64,000 nucleotides of DNA from Diplolepis rosae. Its lineage: Eukaryota > Arthropoda > Insecta > Hymenoptera > Diplolepididae. Location of the stretch: positions 3,038,001-3,102,000 of the forward strand of contig JAPYXD010000754.1 of assembly GCA_030998225.1 (NCBI GenBank), in the 5' to 3' direction. A program made the position numbers and the translations under genes. The notes below the pieces were generated by a model that saw nothing but the letters and a program-made list of their open reading frames with translations, did not search any database and was not told where the DNA came from. This document shows, piece after piece, positions 46,181 to 57,696 of the stretch (positions are counted from its first letter, which is position 1; the number at the start of each line of letters is the position of its first letter).

Positions 46181-46405
46181 ATATATTTTAATAATATTTG
46201 TTAATTTTAATAAATTTTCATTGAAAAATTATAAAATTTAATATATGCATGTATATTTATTTTTTATAATATACAAATCTATTAATTTTTATTTATATAT
46301 TTTAATAATGTTTGCTAATTTGAATAAATTTTGATTGAAAAATTATAACATTTAATATGCATGTATATTTATTTTTTGTAATATACAAATCTAATAATTT
46401 TTATA
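46181..46405 (+). repeat. 114-bp AT-rich tandem duplication
   Basis: Two direct units starting at 46181 and 46295, each with ATTTTAATAATRTTTG, TTGAAAAATTATAA and ATGCATGTATATTTATTTTT. Confidence 0.75.
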
Positions 46406-46499
46406 TGCCACTTGTATATTAAAGTCTATTAAAATTAATGAGATTTTCAACAATGCAGAATAAAAATATTGTTGCATTCACAAAGTATTTTATTGACTT

Positions 46500-47000
46500 A
46501 ACTACATTTTTTGGCTGGAATTAAATACTTGAAATTTATTATAAGTAACTAAAATGTTTGGTTGGATCAATCATATTTTACTTGACGAAAAATTATATTA
46601 GATCAGTCAAATAATTTTTTACGTTCATCCAAACATTTTGTTGATTGAACCAAATCGCTTTCTGAGTGTACTTTGAGCAAGTACTTCTTTTTTGTCAAAT
46701 AAAGATTTTCTACACTCAAAAAATATTTAATCAATCTAACCAAAGAATTTGTTGCTTGCAACCAAAGATGGTTTGTTTGAATATAATTTGGTTGAATCGA
46801 ACAAAATTAGAAAGAAACCGCGCCTGGCTCAAAAGGAACCAGATTTAGGTTCATAATGAACCAAAGGGGTTCTTTTCAAGCTCGTTGCAGTTCATTTTTA
46901 GATCTTATTTTATTTTGTGACTATTTCAGTTGATTCAACCAAATTTTGTTTAACTTACAAAAAATCATGATTTTTTCGAAAAAATAGTTTGGTTAGATCA
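46500..47000. repeat. AACCAAA/TTTGGTT repeat region
   Basis: Dense in TTTGGTTGRATCAA and its complement, with a TA-flanked CACTCAAAAAATATT terminus at 46713 and CTGAGTG/TA near 46670. At least two decayed foldback copies overlap here. Relatives at 56500-56690 and 59376-59740. Confidence 0.55.
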
Positions 47001-47007
47001 CATCCAG

Positions 47008-47376
47008 AAAAGAGTTTCTTTGATTCAAAAAAATTTCTTGATTGTTTTTTTTCTTTTGAATTTAAGAAATGAATGTCACTCACAGAAATATTTTCTTCAA
47101 TTTAAAGAAAAAATTGTCGTCGTTCAAAGATAATAAAATTAAACAAATTATTTCGTAAGTTTTTTCCAGTACTGTATTTGAAACGAAAAAATATTTTTTT
47201 ATATCGAATAAATAATGTTAAAAAAATAATTTATTTAATTTAAAAAGGCTAAAAACGTGATTTCTTTAAATCAAATAAATTTATATTTGTTCTAAATCTG
47301 TTTTTACTTCAAATTAAAGAAATGAAGATAAAAAAAAAAGATTTCATAAATTGAAATAAAACTTTTTTCTAGGTGC
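47008..47376. repeat. dispersed foldback, TCCAGAAAAGAGTTTCTTTG ends
   Basis: Left TCCAGAAAAGAGTTTCTTTG; right end CTTTTTTCTAGG, an imperfect complement. It matches 36164-36490 over about 300 bp. The termini resemble those of 50290-50652. Confidence 0.6.
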
Positions 47377-47473
47377 AAGTTATTTTTTCTGAGTGCAGTG
47401 TGTCTAATTTTAAACATAGAAATTGGGCTACTGCATTTTAATTAGGTCGTTTCAGCGGTGAATTAAAGCGAAC

Positions 47474-47584
47474 ATGTTAAGAGGACACCGAGATTTTCAT
47501 TTTCTTGGTCACATACCAGTTTTCTGTTTACTTGCGGTCTGGTCTTTCTTTCTCGCTTGCACTTGCTATTTAACCGTCGAAAAG
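47474..47584 (+). CDS. candidate first coding exon, membrane protein (partial)
   Basis: An ATG with A at -3 (GCGAACATG) opens a 162-codon frame to TAA at 47962. The frame is cut after exactly 37 codons by the strong donor GAAAAG/GTAAGC (47584/47585), giving a phase-0 exon. The exon encodes a short basic and polar start (MLRGHRDFHF), a hydrophobic stretch from about residue 14 to 33 (IPVFCLLAVWSFFLACTCYL), and then TVEK. This would suit a first transmembrane segment or signal anchor. The layout loosely recalls the N-terminus of the DRAM/TMEM150 group; that is only an impression. A second donor-like GTAAGTAAGT lies at 47674. No partner exon could be placed inside the window. Alternative: a chance frame. 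Confidence 0.4.
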
Positions 47585-48100
47585 GTAAGCAAGATACAAG
47601 CAGAAAGTCAGCAACTCTACTGGGATTTTCCCTTTTGCCAAAGCGCGCACTTTCCAAGACAAATTCATCAAAGTCATGTAAGTAAGTACGAGCTCGTCGA
47701 CCGCATACTGACTTTAATAAACTCGTTCGCTTCCTTTACACCTTGCCGGTTCCTGCCAACTTCTTGCGAATCGCTGCTGCGAACTTCCCCCGATAAATTC
47801 ATGCTACGACATGCCAAAATTGAGTTTACTATTCGCTACAAAATGTCGCTCTTTCATCCGAAAGTGATTGATATAGAGAAAGAAGAGAAAGCGATGTATC
47901 ACTTGAATCTGGCAATTTCCCTAAACTCAACTTCAGGATTGATGGTGCGGAAGATTTTTTAAATTTAAAGTAAGAAGGAGATCGAAACTTGGAAAAATTG
48001 TAATAAAGTAGCAAATTTCGATAAAGTGATTTAAGAATGTTCTTAATTTTTAACTTTCGTTTCAGATAAGTTTTGCGATTCTTATTTAATAATAATTGTA
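47585..48100 (+). other. putative intron start; nothing else recognised
   Basis: Follows the donor at 47585. The frame of the preceding ATG stays open to 47962, so unspliced translation is also possible. An acceptor-like TTTCGTTTCAG ends at 48065, but the frame after it closes within eight codons. Confidence 0.35.
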
Positions 48101-48102
48101 TA

Positions 48103-48551
48103 CTCTCTAAACCTGAATCAGTAAACGGCCACTAATTCGCAGTGACTGTTCACTGATGGCAGCAGCTATAAGTCTTTCACTGAGAATCAGTGAAATTCGA
48201 CTGACAAATCAGTGAAATAGATTGAACTCACTTATTGAATCAGTAAAATATTCAGGTGGGAATAATAGAGGCAGCATTATATTTTAATGATCGATGAACA
48301 AGTTTATTTTAGGTTAAAGAACACTAAAAATAAATTACGTAATTATTATTATATATTGTAATTATTATGTATAATTAAAAAATAAAGATCATACTTTAAG
48401 CGTTCGCAGGGAACTTCGCGAATTGAAAGGTTATGTTCACGTGCCGCGTTCACTGATTCCTCAGTGAAATCAAAGCAGGGCACTGATTCATCAGTTGATA
48501 TATTTTCATTGATATAATCAGTGACTATTTCACTGATTCAGGTTTAGAGAG
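48103..48551. mobile_element. TA-flanked TCAGT-rich MITE, copy 3
   Basis: TA at 48101-48102 and 48552-48553. Ends CTCTCTAAACCTGAATCAGT and the complement of CACTGATTCAGGTTTAGAGAG (minus its first base). The outer parts consist of TCAGTGAA motifs. The centre (48260-48440) is unrelated AT-rich DNA. Confidence 0.75.
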
Positions 48552-48738
48552 TAAGTAATGGATAAAAAAAATGTTGATTAGAAGAAACCAAACAGAGCTG
48601 CGGGAAATTTTTCGAGGAATAGAATCATTAATAGATCACTAAAATTAAATACAAATTGCAACCTTTATCTAAAACGGAAAGCAAAATTGTTAACCTTTTA
48701 ATGAATATCAATTTAAAATTGGTTTTCGAAAGTTCGCA

Positions 48739-49313
48739 TTAAGGGGGTATTCTACTCAAGATGGTTCAAAAAATCAATTATTTTTCTCCGCTTATTTATA
48801 AAGTAAACAATATAGAAAACGTGTGTGCGAGAGCGATTTTCTCAATGACGAATACTTTTCATCTTTTACGGCCATTAATCAAGCGAAGTACAGTTTTTCT
48901 CAAAACCATTTTTTTTCGGAATGATGGACAAGACAAAAAAGAATACCGGCTCTATTGCGCTGAAATTATTTAAGCTTACTCAATAAACATATAGTTATCG
49001 CATGAACCAATTTTACTCAAAAATTTCTGTTTAATTATTTTTTTTTAATGCAAAAAACACACAAAAACAGGCTCAAAAGCGTCATTCGGCATTAAAAGTA
49101 GCGCAAATTTGTTAATAACTAATATTTTTCCGAGGCTCAGGCGATATTCACAATTTCTAGTTTCGATAAAAGAATATCCCTAGTTTAAAACTTTTTTTAT
49201 TAATTTTCCTAACAGAATATTCCTCCGTGTAATTACAATCAAAGGCTGTAAGATAATTTTTTTAGTTTATAAAATATCTTTTTGAAAATTCCCAAAAAAT
49301 AATAGAATACAGT
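48739..49313. other. one TTAA end, otherwise nothing
   Basis: TTAA 48739-48742 followed by GGGGGTATTCTACTCAAG looks like a left end of the TTAA class, but no matching right end was found. No gene. Confidence 0.4.
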
Positions 49314-49322
49314 ATTATTTTT

Positions 49323-49539
49323 ATGTACTTACAGTTCTGAACGTTCATTGAACGATGGAAATTTTTTTTATTTTGAAAACTGAATGATTAGTTATTGTCC
49401 CAGAAAATTAAAAAAATAGTGTATTGTTGATGAACGATTGTATATTTAAAGGGCCCTGAATATAAACATAATAATTAATTTTCTCTCAGAAAAAAAAAGT
49501 TTGTTATCGTTCAATGAACTTTCAAAACTGTAAGTATAT
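49323..49539. mobile_element. MITE-A copy with perfect 9-bp duplication
   Basis: Ends ATGTACTTACAGTTCTGAAC and the complement of TTTCAAAACTGTAAGTATAT. Flanked by ATTATTTTT at 49314-49322 and 49540-49548. The interior AAAGGGCCCTGAATATAAAC matches the other copies, in reverse. Confidence 0.85.
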
Positions 49540-49549
49540 ATTATTTTTC

Positions 49550-50287
49550 CGAAACATATTCTTTGACAAATGTTTACTTTAAAAAAGTTGATAGACGTTT
49601 TTTAAAATCTTTTCTATTGTATTTTAAAAATTAAAAAAAATTCCATCTACTCAAATAGGTTAGGTTCATTTATGACAGATGAACATCCTTAAAGGATTGA
49701 GATCGTAATTGTCGTTAATTGCAATTCCAGGATTGTTAGGACTTTTCAAAAATATTAACCATAATGGATTTTCTATAGCATAAAGTCGTAAGCCAGAGAA
49801 AAAAAGTTATATGATGTATAAGATTAATTTTAATCATTAGTTTTTAAATTATTTTAAGCACCTGTAATTGCATTTACCGGCTTTATGTAACGCACTTAAT
49901 ACACGCCCTTAAAATTGACTTTAGTATTAAATTAAAAATATCCTGTAACTTCTGTAAACTTGCATATAACGTTTTATGTTACTTTAACGATCGATAAGTG
50001 TGCTGACCAAGCTCGTAGGTACCATGAAAGCTAATGTTTTCGCGTCTTTCGCTTCGTCGGTTTGAAAAGATTTTTCAGGATATATTGCGCCAATATGACA
50101 GACATGAAAGGCCATTAATAGCCGACGGACGATAAATTTCGCATTATTCATCCCGAATCTCCCACTGGAATGAGGGGCTAAAGGAAAAAAAAATATGGCG
50201 CTGATGAAAAATAATTTGTTTAAACGGCAAAAAGAAGTAATTATGGACAACCGAAGCGAATAATGGTCTGTTCAAATTGCTCATCTT
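49550..50287. other. no gene recognised
   Basis: 49980-50260 is of higher complexity, with an 88-residue minus-strand frame (49984-50250) lacking a recognised domain. It may be unique host DNA. Confidence 0.4.
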
Positions 50288-50289
50288 TA

Positions 50290-50652
50290 CCCAGAGAGGA
50301 GTTTCTTTGAAACAAAAGAACATTTTTTTGTTATATGGTCGAAGAAAAAATATCTCTGAATTAAAAAAATATTCTTTTTATCCAAAAAAAATGTTCAGTG
50401 ATGTAAAAGTAGTATATATGATGCAACTAGGGAAAATGAATGTTTTTTCTGTGTTTCACACGATTTTTTTTCTACTAGGAGGTTAAGAATTGAATATGTT
50501 TGCTCCACAGGGGGTAATAAACTGCACTTTATGACCCGCTAGAAGAAAAAACTTTTTTTTTAAATAAAATTTTTTTGTTTGAGTCATCAAAACTTTTTTC
50601 AATTCAAAGGAATTTGTTTTTTTGACCTGTAACAAAGAAACTCTTCTCTAGG
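50290..50652. mobile_element. TA-flanked foldback, CCTAGAGAAGAGTTTCTTTG ends
   Basis: TA at 50288-50289 and 50653-50654. Left CCCAGAGAGGAGTTTCTTTG; right complement of CAAAGAAACTCTTCTCTAGG. Near 50499 it includes TTTGCTCCACAGGGGGTAAT, related to the centre of the 1664 MITE-A copy. Confidence 0.7.
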
Positions 50653-50770
50653 TATATTCATGATGGGGAGTATATATATATTTTTCTTAAAAATTCGGAA
50701 AATACAATAGAAGATGACAAAGAACGTCTGTTAACTTCGTTTGAGTGAAAATTTTGCAAAAAATGTCTTG

Positions 50771-51352
50771 CAAATTAAGAAAGTTATCTTACATAAACAA
50801 ATTAATGTATAATTTAGTCGCGTGGTCCGATTGATCCATGGCCTTAAGGGGTCCGCTGTGATTGCTTCGAAAAATTGAATTTTCTTTTATTTCTTTATTT
50901 AAAAGCAAAAATATTGATAATCCTTCTGAAATTTGAACGGAATATTCTACATTTAGAACAATTTTGTCTATTCAAAATTTTGAAACAATTTGGTCCAGTT
51001 TCTGCATATTTGTGTCGAAATGAAATAAAATGTTGCTTACAAAATACGGAAAATGGTAGAGAAGAATCTGGTGTTATATTAAGGGCATGTGATGCTTAGG
51101 AAATTAGTAACTTTGATTGATTTCTACATGTTTGTGTTCAAAGTACATAACATTTTGTGTTCAATATTTGGGAAATAGAGAAGGTAAAAATGGACGTAGA
51201 TTGATTATTTTTGGTTTCGTAAATGAACAAAAAATTCCGATATATTTTGCTAAAATTGAACTTTTTTTCATTTACAAAACCAAAAAATTTTATCTCCTTT
51301 AGACACAAACATGTAGAAATCTAAAATCAATAACAATTACTAATTTAACACC
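50771..51352. repeat. cluster of truncated TTAA elements
   Basis: Right half of a GGCCATGG-type element ends at 50843. TTAA 50844-50847 follows, then GGGGTCCGCTGTGATTGC. A GGGCATGTGAT-family foldback starts after TTAA 51079-51082, with arms containing TTCTACATGTTTGTGT. AGAATCTGGTGTTA (51064) and TAACACCAGATTCT (51338) form a further inverted pair around it. Confidence 0.6.
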
Positions 51353-51373
51353 AGATTCTGAATCCCGACACAG

Positions 51374-51603
51374 CACTGAAAAAAATAGTTAGTAAAACCA
51401 ACTACTTCGGTTTGTAAAATATGCCTCAGCTATTTTATTAGTTAGCACAACAATTTTTTTTTGTTGGTGTTACTATCTCAATTGTTACCACAAGAACTTG
51501 GGTAGTAACACCAACAAAAAAAATTGTTGCGCTAACTAATAAAATAGCTGAGGCATATTTTACAAACCGAAGTAGTTGGTTTTACTAACCATTTTTTTCA
51601 GTG
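51374..51603. mobile_element. 230-bp near-perfect palindromic MITE, copy 1
   Basis: Ends CACTGAAAAAAATAGTTAG and the complement of CTAACCATTTTTTTCAGTG. The arms include ACCAACTACTTCGGTTTGTA, AATATGCCTCAGCTATTTTA and TTAGTTAGCACAACAATTTT. The loop is about 50 bp. A second copy at 56222-56450 is nearly identical. Confidence 0.85.
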
Positions 51604-54225
51604 AGTCAAAAGCATTTCTTTTTCCACAGAAAGATTTCAAATTCTTTAAAAATGAATATATCACCTGGATTTTTTCTATGTTCGCAAATTTCCAGATATT
51701 AATTTTTTTTAAATATTTAAGTTTGATTTTGCAAAATGTGATGAATAAATAGGTATTTATTGAATTTTGGACTCCCCTCTTGTATACGTGAAGGAATGCT
51801 CATGATACACATTATGTCAATTCGCAAGAGTCGCTATTAATACCTGAAAACGTGTGGAAGGGCGCGACAAAAATTACATGCTCATCTCAGTTTCACTTAA
51901 TCCACCCCATGGCTCAGGATACATATTCACACCACCAATTTCTCTGTTGTACTCTTAAGCCTATACCCATCGAACGTGTGGTCTAGATTCTATGGAGTTT
52001 CCTATTAAAGGAAACCGACGGGTGCACCAGATGTCACAGGGAGACAGCATGACTAAAGTCGTTATCGTGTGAAATACATCTGCCGGCAAGCGAAAAGCAG
52101 TCCGACTGCTGTCACCGACTTTTCTGCACACTAAACATTAACCACCACACGTAGAATATGACCAAGAATTAGGGGGTTCATGTTCAATAAAGGCAATTTG
52201 TTCAAAAGTGGGTGACCCCAAATATGGTAATGATATCGCAGAAATCGAACGATCCTTTTCAAAGGAAACGATCAATTGGTACAATTTTTGGAATTATTAT
52301 TGACGATTCTCTTGATTATGGGTTCACTGTGAATAAAAAATAGAAAATACCTATACTTAGGGACACATTTCTGAAACTTTTGACTTTTAATTCCGGATAT
52401 CATAAAAAGAAACACAATTTGATAGAACATCATTGAGAATTTTTTTCTTGAAAGCAATAGACTTATATCGAAAATTACCAAGAATAAAAAGTTCTTAAAA
52501 TTGGTCATAGAATACAAAAAAAATTTTTCGGGTTAATTTGAGCAATTTTTTTATTTTGAAAAAATTATGCTATTTCCAAAATTGAAAAGTTGCTCGAAAC
52601 GTTTTGAAAAAATTCAGACGTATTCTTTGAGTGATTCTAAGAACTTTTCATTCTTAGTAATTTCCTTGGTTTGTTCGTATTTTCTGACAAAAAAATCCTG
52701 AATTTATTGGTGAAAATTTTGTAATTCGGGCGCCATTTTGTAAAGACAAAAGTGAAAAATTAATCTCTGAACCACACCTTCTTAAAGTTCAGACATTTAT
52801 TCCACCGGTTATAAATGTTCCAGGTCGTTGACATACCGGGAAACCTTTCAAAACTCGCTTTCAAAAAAAAAAAGATAAAAGAAATCGCGCTTTTTTTTTT
52901 TAAAACTGAATATTTGTATAATTAATAATTTTTTAGATCAATTTCGTATTTACCATTGGAAAGGGCACGTCTTGAACTTCACAAATATGTCCCTCTCAAT
53001 TTTTTCAGTCGCGAATAGCATAAGTTACACTTCCTCAAAGACCGGTGCATCGTTTATGCCATTTTGGCCCTTTAAGGGTTAAGAAAAAAATTAGAATGGA
53101 AGAACTTTTGTAATTGCTCTTTTTTGCGCATTTCTACATATATTTAATATAAACACGTTTTTTTAATTAAATATGTGTAATGGAAACTAGTAAATTACTT
53201 TCCTGTTGTTTTTATTTTAAAATTAGCCTCATTTTTTATATTCAAAAATAACTAAATAAACATTTCACTGTTTTTCTCTATCTTAAAGCCTGGGCTACTT
53301 TTTGCTACTTTTTTTAGACACTGAGGTTACTTTTTGCTACTTTTTTAAAGTTCACAAAGCAGTGCGAGGCCTGCATTAGAAATGTTCTAAGACTTAATAA
53401 ATTTTTACATTACAAAAGTAATGAAAAATTATATGAAAATAAAGATACATTTAAGTAAAGGTGAAGTAGATTCTACATAAATTTGCCTAAATTTATCTTG
53501 ATATTATAAGATAGTAATAGAATTTTCAGTGACATGTAGACGTATAAAGTTTCTGTTACTCGGAACGTAATTTTTTTTATTTTTAATGCAAATTTCAGAA
53601 TTTTATGAAACACAAGTAACATAATATTTAATAAGTTGTAACTGGAATTTGAATTTGGAATTTCCGTTCCGCAAAACGTTGACCTAAAAATTTAATGTAA
53701 AATTAATTACCAGTTATTAATTAAACGAATGGAGTCTGTAAATATTACTAAATACAATTTAAGAAAACCGTAATATACTCTAAGGCTTAATCCTCTTAAA
53801 AAGCATCTGAGAACGACACATGTTACAAAATAAAATAAAAACCTCCTCTAGTTAAGGTTTCCTTCTATTTTATAAAAGAATGAGGTGGAGAGATAATCTG
53901 TAAGGAAAAGAATCCTTGTCTTCTTTTGTACTTTAACTTCCTTTAGTAGGTAATGTTAGCTACGAAAAATTTGAGTGAAATTGATTAAAATGCTTTTAAA
54001 GATTACATATTGCATTTATCCATCATAAATCATTTGAAATTTTCTATTTCAAGGACTATACATTTGAAAAAATTAATTCAATTGTTTTTTAAAAATTTTA
54101 AAAATTTTAAGAATTTACCAATTTTATTCAGAAATTTGCAAACTTCGATGCTGTTATTTCTAAGGATTTACAATTTAGAATCGCATTACGAGAGAAAAAT
54201 ATTCTACGGAGTACGATAATTATCG
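51604..54225. other. no gene seen
   Basis: 2.6 kb without recognised repeats or proteins. 51770-52150 is of mixed composition and may be unique. 53280-53350 repeats GCTACTTTTT. The longest frames are 81 residues or fewer. Confidence 0.4.
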
Positions 54226-54231
54226 TACCGG

Positions 54232-55442
54232 GTGCAACCCGGGATAAAATTTTCAAGTATACGGTTAGTCTACCGAGTATACGAAACAGTATACCTCTGT
54301 GCCAAAAGGTAGACTCCCGTATACTCCGGTATACTAACAAAATTTTTAGTATACGGTTGGTATACTTTAGAATACTCCACGAAAGGTACGGAAAGTCTAT
54401 CAACGGTATACTCCGGTATACTAACAGAATGTTTGGTATACGGTTGGTATATTTTAAAATACTTCATAAAAAGTGCTGAAAGTTTACCAATGGTATATTT
54501 TCAGTGTACTCATCCACACATGGCGTAGTTTTGCGTTGTGTAATGCACCTAAACAAATTTTTTCGACCAGAATTTCATTAAATTTTTTTTTATTTCTGTT
54601 TAAAAATTTTAAAAAGTACATTTACTGCTTCATATGTGTTCATTATCATATGTATTTTAAGTATATATGTTTTATTCTACTGCTGAAGTGGATAAGAATT
54701 TGGTGCTGATGCTTCAAAAGAGTGAAAGGGAAAACTGCAATCATCGTAATTAATAGGTATAAAACTACCAACCCAGCTTGGGACTTTTCACGTACTCTGA
54801 AAACAAAATTTTGGCTATAATCTACACGAACACTGTATAAATTTAATTCGATTTTATAAAAAACACGAGGTATCACATTTTGACAGACTATGTATTTACA
54901 GACAAAAAATGACAGCGTTCTACGCTCTAACGCTCTTGCCACTGCACTGTTGTCTGTTTCTCATTGAAAAGGCGCGGGAACAGGGAAATAAGGTTTGGGA
55001 TTTTCCCGGCAATTAGGACTGAAATTGTCATAACCTATTGTGTATGTAGAGTTCGGTACTCAAAGTATACGAGTGGAATATTCCAAGAAATCGTATACTA
55101 TCGTATACTATCGTATACCTTTCTTATACTTTTTGTATACTCCAAGGGATCAATCGGTGTACTTTGGAGACTGGGTAGACTGTTTGGTATATCGCGTAGA
55201 TTAAGTATACATTTGGTGGACTTTGGGAAACCGTTCAGTATACTTAGGAGATCGCGGAGACTAATTGGTATACTACTGCAGTATACCCTAACTAATTTGG
55301 TAGACTGCAGTATCTTTTTGGGTGACCCTTGGGTGACTCTTTGGTATACTTGGGAGACTGCGGAGACTAGTCGGTATACTTTTGGTATACTCAAGAGACT
55401 CCGTATACTCATTCGTATACTGAAATATTTCATCTCGGGATA
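54232..55442. mobile_element. inverted-repeat element with 24 GTATAC palindromes
   Basis: Ends CCCGGGATAAAATTTTCAAG then TATAC, and the complement of GTATACTGAAATATTTCATC then TCGGGA. By eye, GTATAC occurs 10 times in 54254-54440 and 14 times in 55055-55425, and not between. Many sit in CGGTATACT or GGTATACTY contexts, alongside variants such as GGTAGACT. The middle 600 bp has no such motif. The 159-residue frame 54964-55443 is made largely of the repeat and is not convincing as a protein. Arrays of one palindrome at both ends suggest binding sites for a transposase. Class unknown. Confidence 0.75.
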
Positions 55443-56221
55443 ATATATGTATTTTTATTTGCGTATAAAGTTATTGAGAGAAACTATTCAAATCATTCCT
55501 CTTTTGAAAATGTATTCCTTTGTAAGAATGCGGATATTAAAAGATAATGAAATTTTTCACATTGCTGATAATATGAAGTATTTCACTCTTAAAAAGTAAA
55601 TGCTAAAATCAATTTCTCATTTCAAGTATTTATAAAATTTCCGCAATTGAAATTCAGAAAATTTCTCAGTTAATAGAAATAAAATGTATTCGAATTGGGT
55701 AAATATTGATTATTTACATTTTCATCTGATGTTGCAATAAGAATTTCATTTTATATGTATGTACAATATTTCTTAGCGAAAAAAAATTTTCTTATCAAGC
55801 GTAATAACATATGATTACCCAAACAAAAATAGCGTTGATTGCTTCATTTATCTAGTTTTATTTTAAAATGGGTAATAATAGAAAACGGTATTCTGTGTGT
55901 ATTAGAGTAATCGCACACATTTCCGTTTCGGAACCACAACCTTCGGTAACGAGCCAGGAAATTGCTGCTTTCCCACTTTCTAGTTTTATTCTTTCTTTAT
56001 TTTATTTCATTACTTTCTGTTCTCAATGTGTCAACGCAAAAAACCAAATGCATAAATACCTAATGAATAGTAATGAATAAATAAATGCTTAGATTTTATT
56101 TTAGAAAATTCCTAGATTGATTCTTGTTAAGATAATCAATTCATAATACATATATAATATCGAGAAACAGTACTAAGTACAATACAAGTAGTAACCAATA
56201 TTAAAACTTTATAAACATCAA
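55443..56221. other. no gene recognised
   Basis: A 70-residue frame at 55868-56080 has a hydrophobic stretch but no recognised family. Otherwise AT-rich. Confidence 0.4.
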
Positions 56222-56450
56222 CACTGAAAAAAATGGTTAGTAAAACCAACTACTTCGGTTTGTAAAATATGCCTCAGCTATTTTATTAGTTAGCACAACA
56301 ATTTTTTCTGTTGGTGTTTCTACCCAAGTTCTTTTAATAACAATTGAGATAGTAACACCAACAAAAAAAATTGTTGTGCTAACTAATAAAATAGCTGAGG
56401 CATATTTTACAAACCGAAGTAGTTGGTTTTACTAACCATTTTTTTCAGTG
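56222..56450. mobile_element. palindromic MITE, copy 2 (loop inverted)
   Basis: Same arms as 51374-51603 with very few differences. The loop, which contains ACCCAAGTTCTT and AACAATTGAGATAG, is in the opposite orientation to copy 1, as expected if a palindrome inserts either way round. Confidence 0.85.
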
Positions 56451-56499
56451 AACAATATTTTTATTGTTTTATGTATAGAGTTTTGTTGGTATACGGTCA

Positions 56500-56690
56500 A
56501 CAAAACGTTTACTTAAACAAACCAAAGAATTTGTTTCTTACAACCAAAATATAGTTTGTTTTGTTACGATTTTGGTTGAGCGCAATAAATATTTTTGTTG
56601 ATTTGATCAAATTTTGATTGATTTAACCAAAAATCTTGGTTCATAAGACAAAATCGTTTGGTTAGATCAACTATATTTTCTTCCTGGGTG
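56500..56690. repeat. AACCAAA/TTTGGTT repeat
   Basis: AAACCAAAGAATTTGTTTCT, CAACCAAAATATAGTTTGTT and TTGATTTAACCAAAAATC. Relative of 46500-47000. Ends unclear. Confidence 0.5.
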
Positions 56691-56723
56691 CATGCACAAT
56701 TGTCTTTCTCTGAAGAAATATCT

Positions 56724-56998
56724 TTTTTGTTCGCCGTTCACGAAAGTTAGCCTTTTCGGTGTCGTTTTGCGTGCGGAAAGTTATTTTCCCGCACTAGTGT
56801 GTTAAAATTTTAAGAATGCCGAAAATAAACTTTCCGAACACAAAAAGACACCGACTCGGCTAACTTTCAGTTTACAGCAAACAAAAAATATCGTTCATAT
56901 CACGTGCGGAAAGCCATATTTTAACGCAAGAGCAAGTCGCGACTCGCTCTTGCGTTAAAATATGCCTTTCCGCACTTGATACGAAATATACTATTATT
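56724..56998. repeat. double-palindrome repeat, copy 2
   Basis: Like 28660-28990: TTTTTGTTCGCCGTTCACGA start, GTGCGGAAAGTTATTTTCCC, the second palindrome centred on GAGTCGCGACTC-type DNA (AAGTCGCGACTC here), and ACTTGATACGAAATATACTA end. Confidence 0.7.
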
Positions 56999-57696
56999 AC
57001 ATGGAGAAAAATTGTACATGAAACTTTCCACTTTTAAGCAATGTTGGGACACATCGACAAATTGGAGATTATTTAATATTATTGTAATAATTTTTGATGT
57101 GCCAAATGTTAAGGAATCCATCACAGTTCGGTGGGCATTAAAAATGTAGAGTACATTTTCAAAATGTAGGTCACAAATTGCTACACTAATATTGAATAAT
57201 AGCCAACTTGTCTATAGATCATTCCATGTGAAATTTACCCCCCTACATTTTTTTTTTTGAAAAAAAAAAATTTTTTCGCGTTTTATGTTCAAAAATAATT
57301 AACACGTATTTTTTTTATTCAAATGTGATGTTTTAAAATTTCTAAAAATGAACATTCAAAATTTTGAAATTGAAAAAAATGATTTTTTTTTCAATAGGAT
57401 AGAGTAAAAAACGTTTTGGGTATGGAAAATTATTGTCATACTCAAAATGTGCATCCCTCGCAAGTGACGTGCGCTCCCGATTAAAAAAATTCATTACTCA
57501 GTGTTTTTAATTCTCTATTCTCAAATTTCGACAGTATCATCAAGAATCTTATAAGAATATTTAAGGATTGAAGAAACAAAAACAAAATATCCCAAATTTG
57601 GAACAAAAATAATTGTTTATAAAACTTCACTATTTTGTTATTATAAAAAAATTAACAGGACGTACTGTTCACAACATTGAACGCGACAAAACATAT
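56999..57696. other. no gene seen
   Basis: AT-rich with long A and T runs around 57240-57400. No recognised repeat. Confidence 0.4.

Noticed and set aside
54964..55443. 159-residue open frame
   Set aside because: It coincides with the GTATAC repeat array on both strands, has low-complexity repeats of RLIG/GILR type and no domain. It is a by-product of the repeat.
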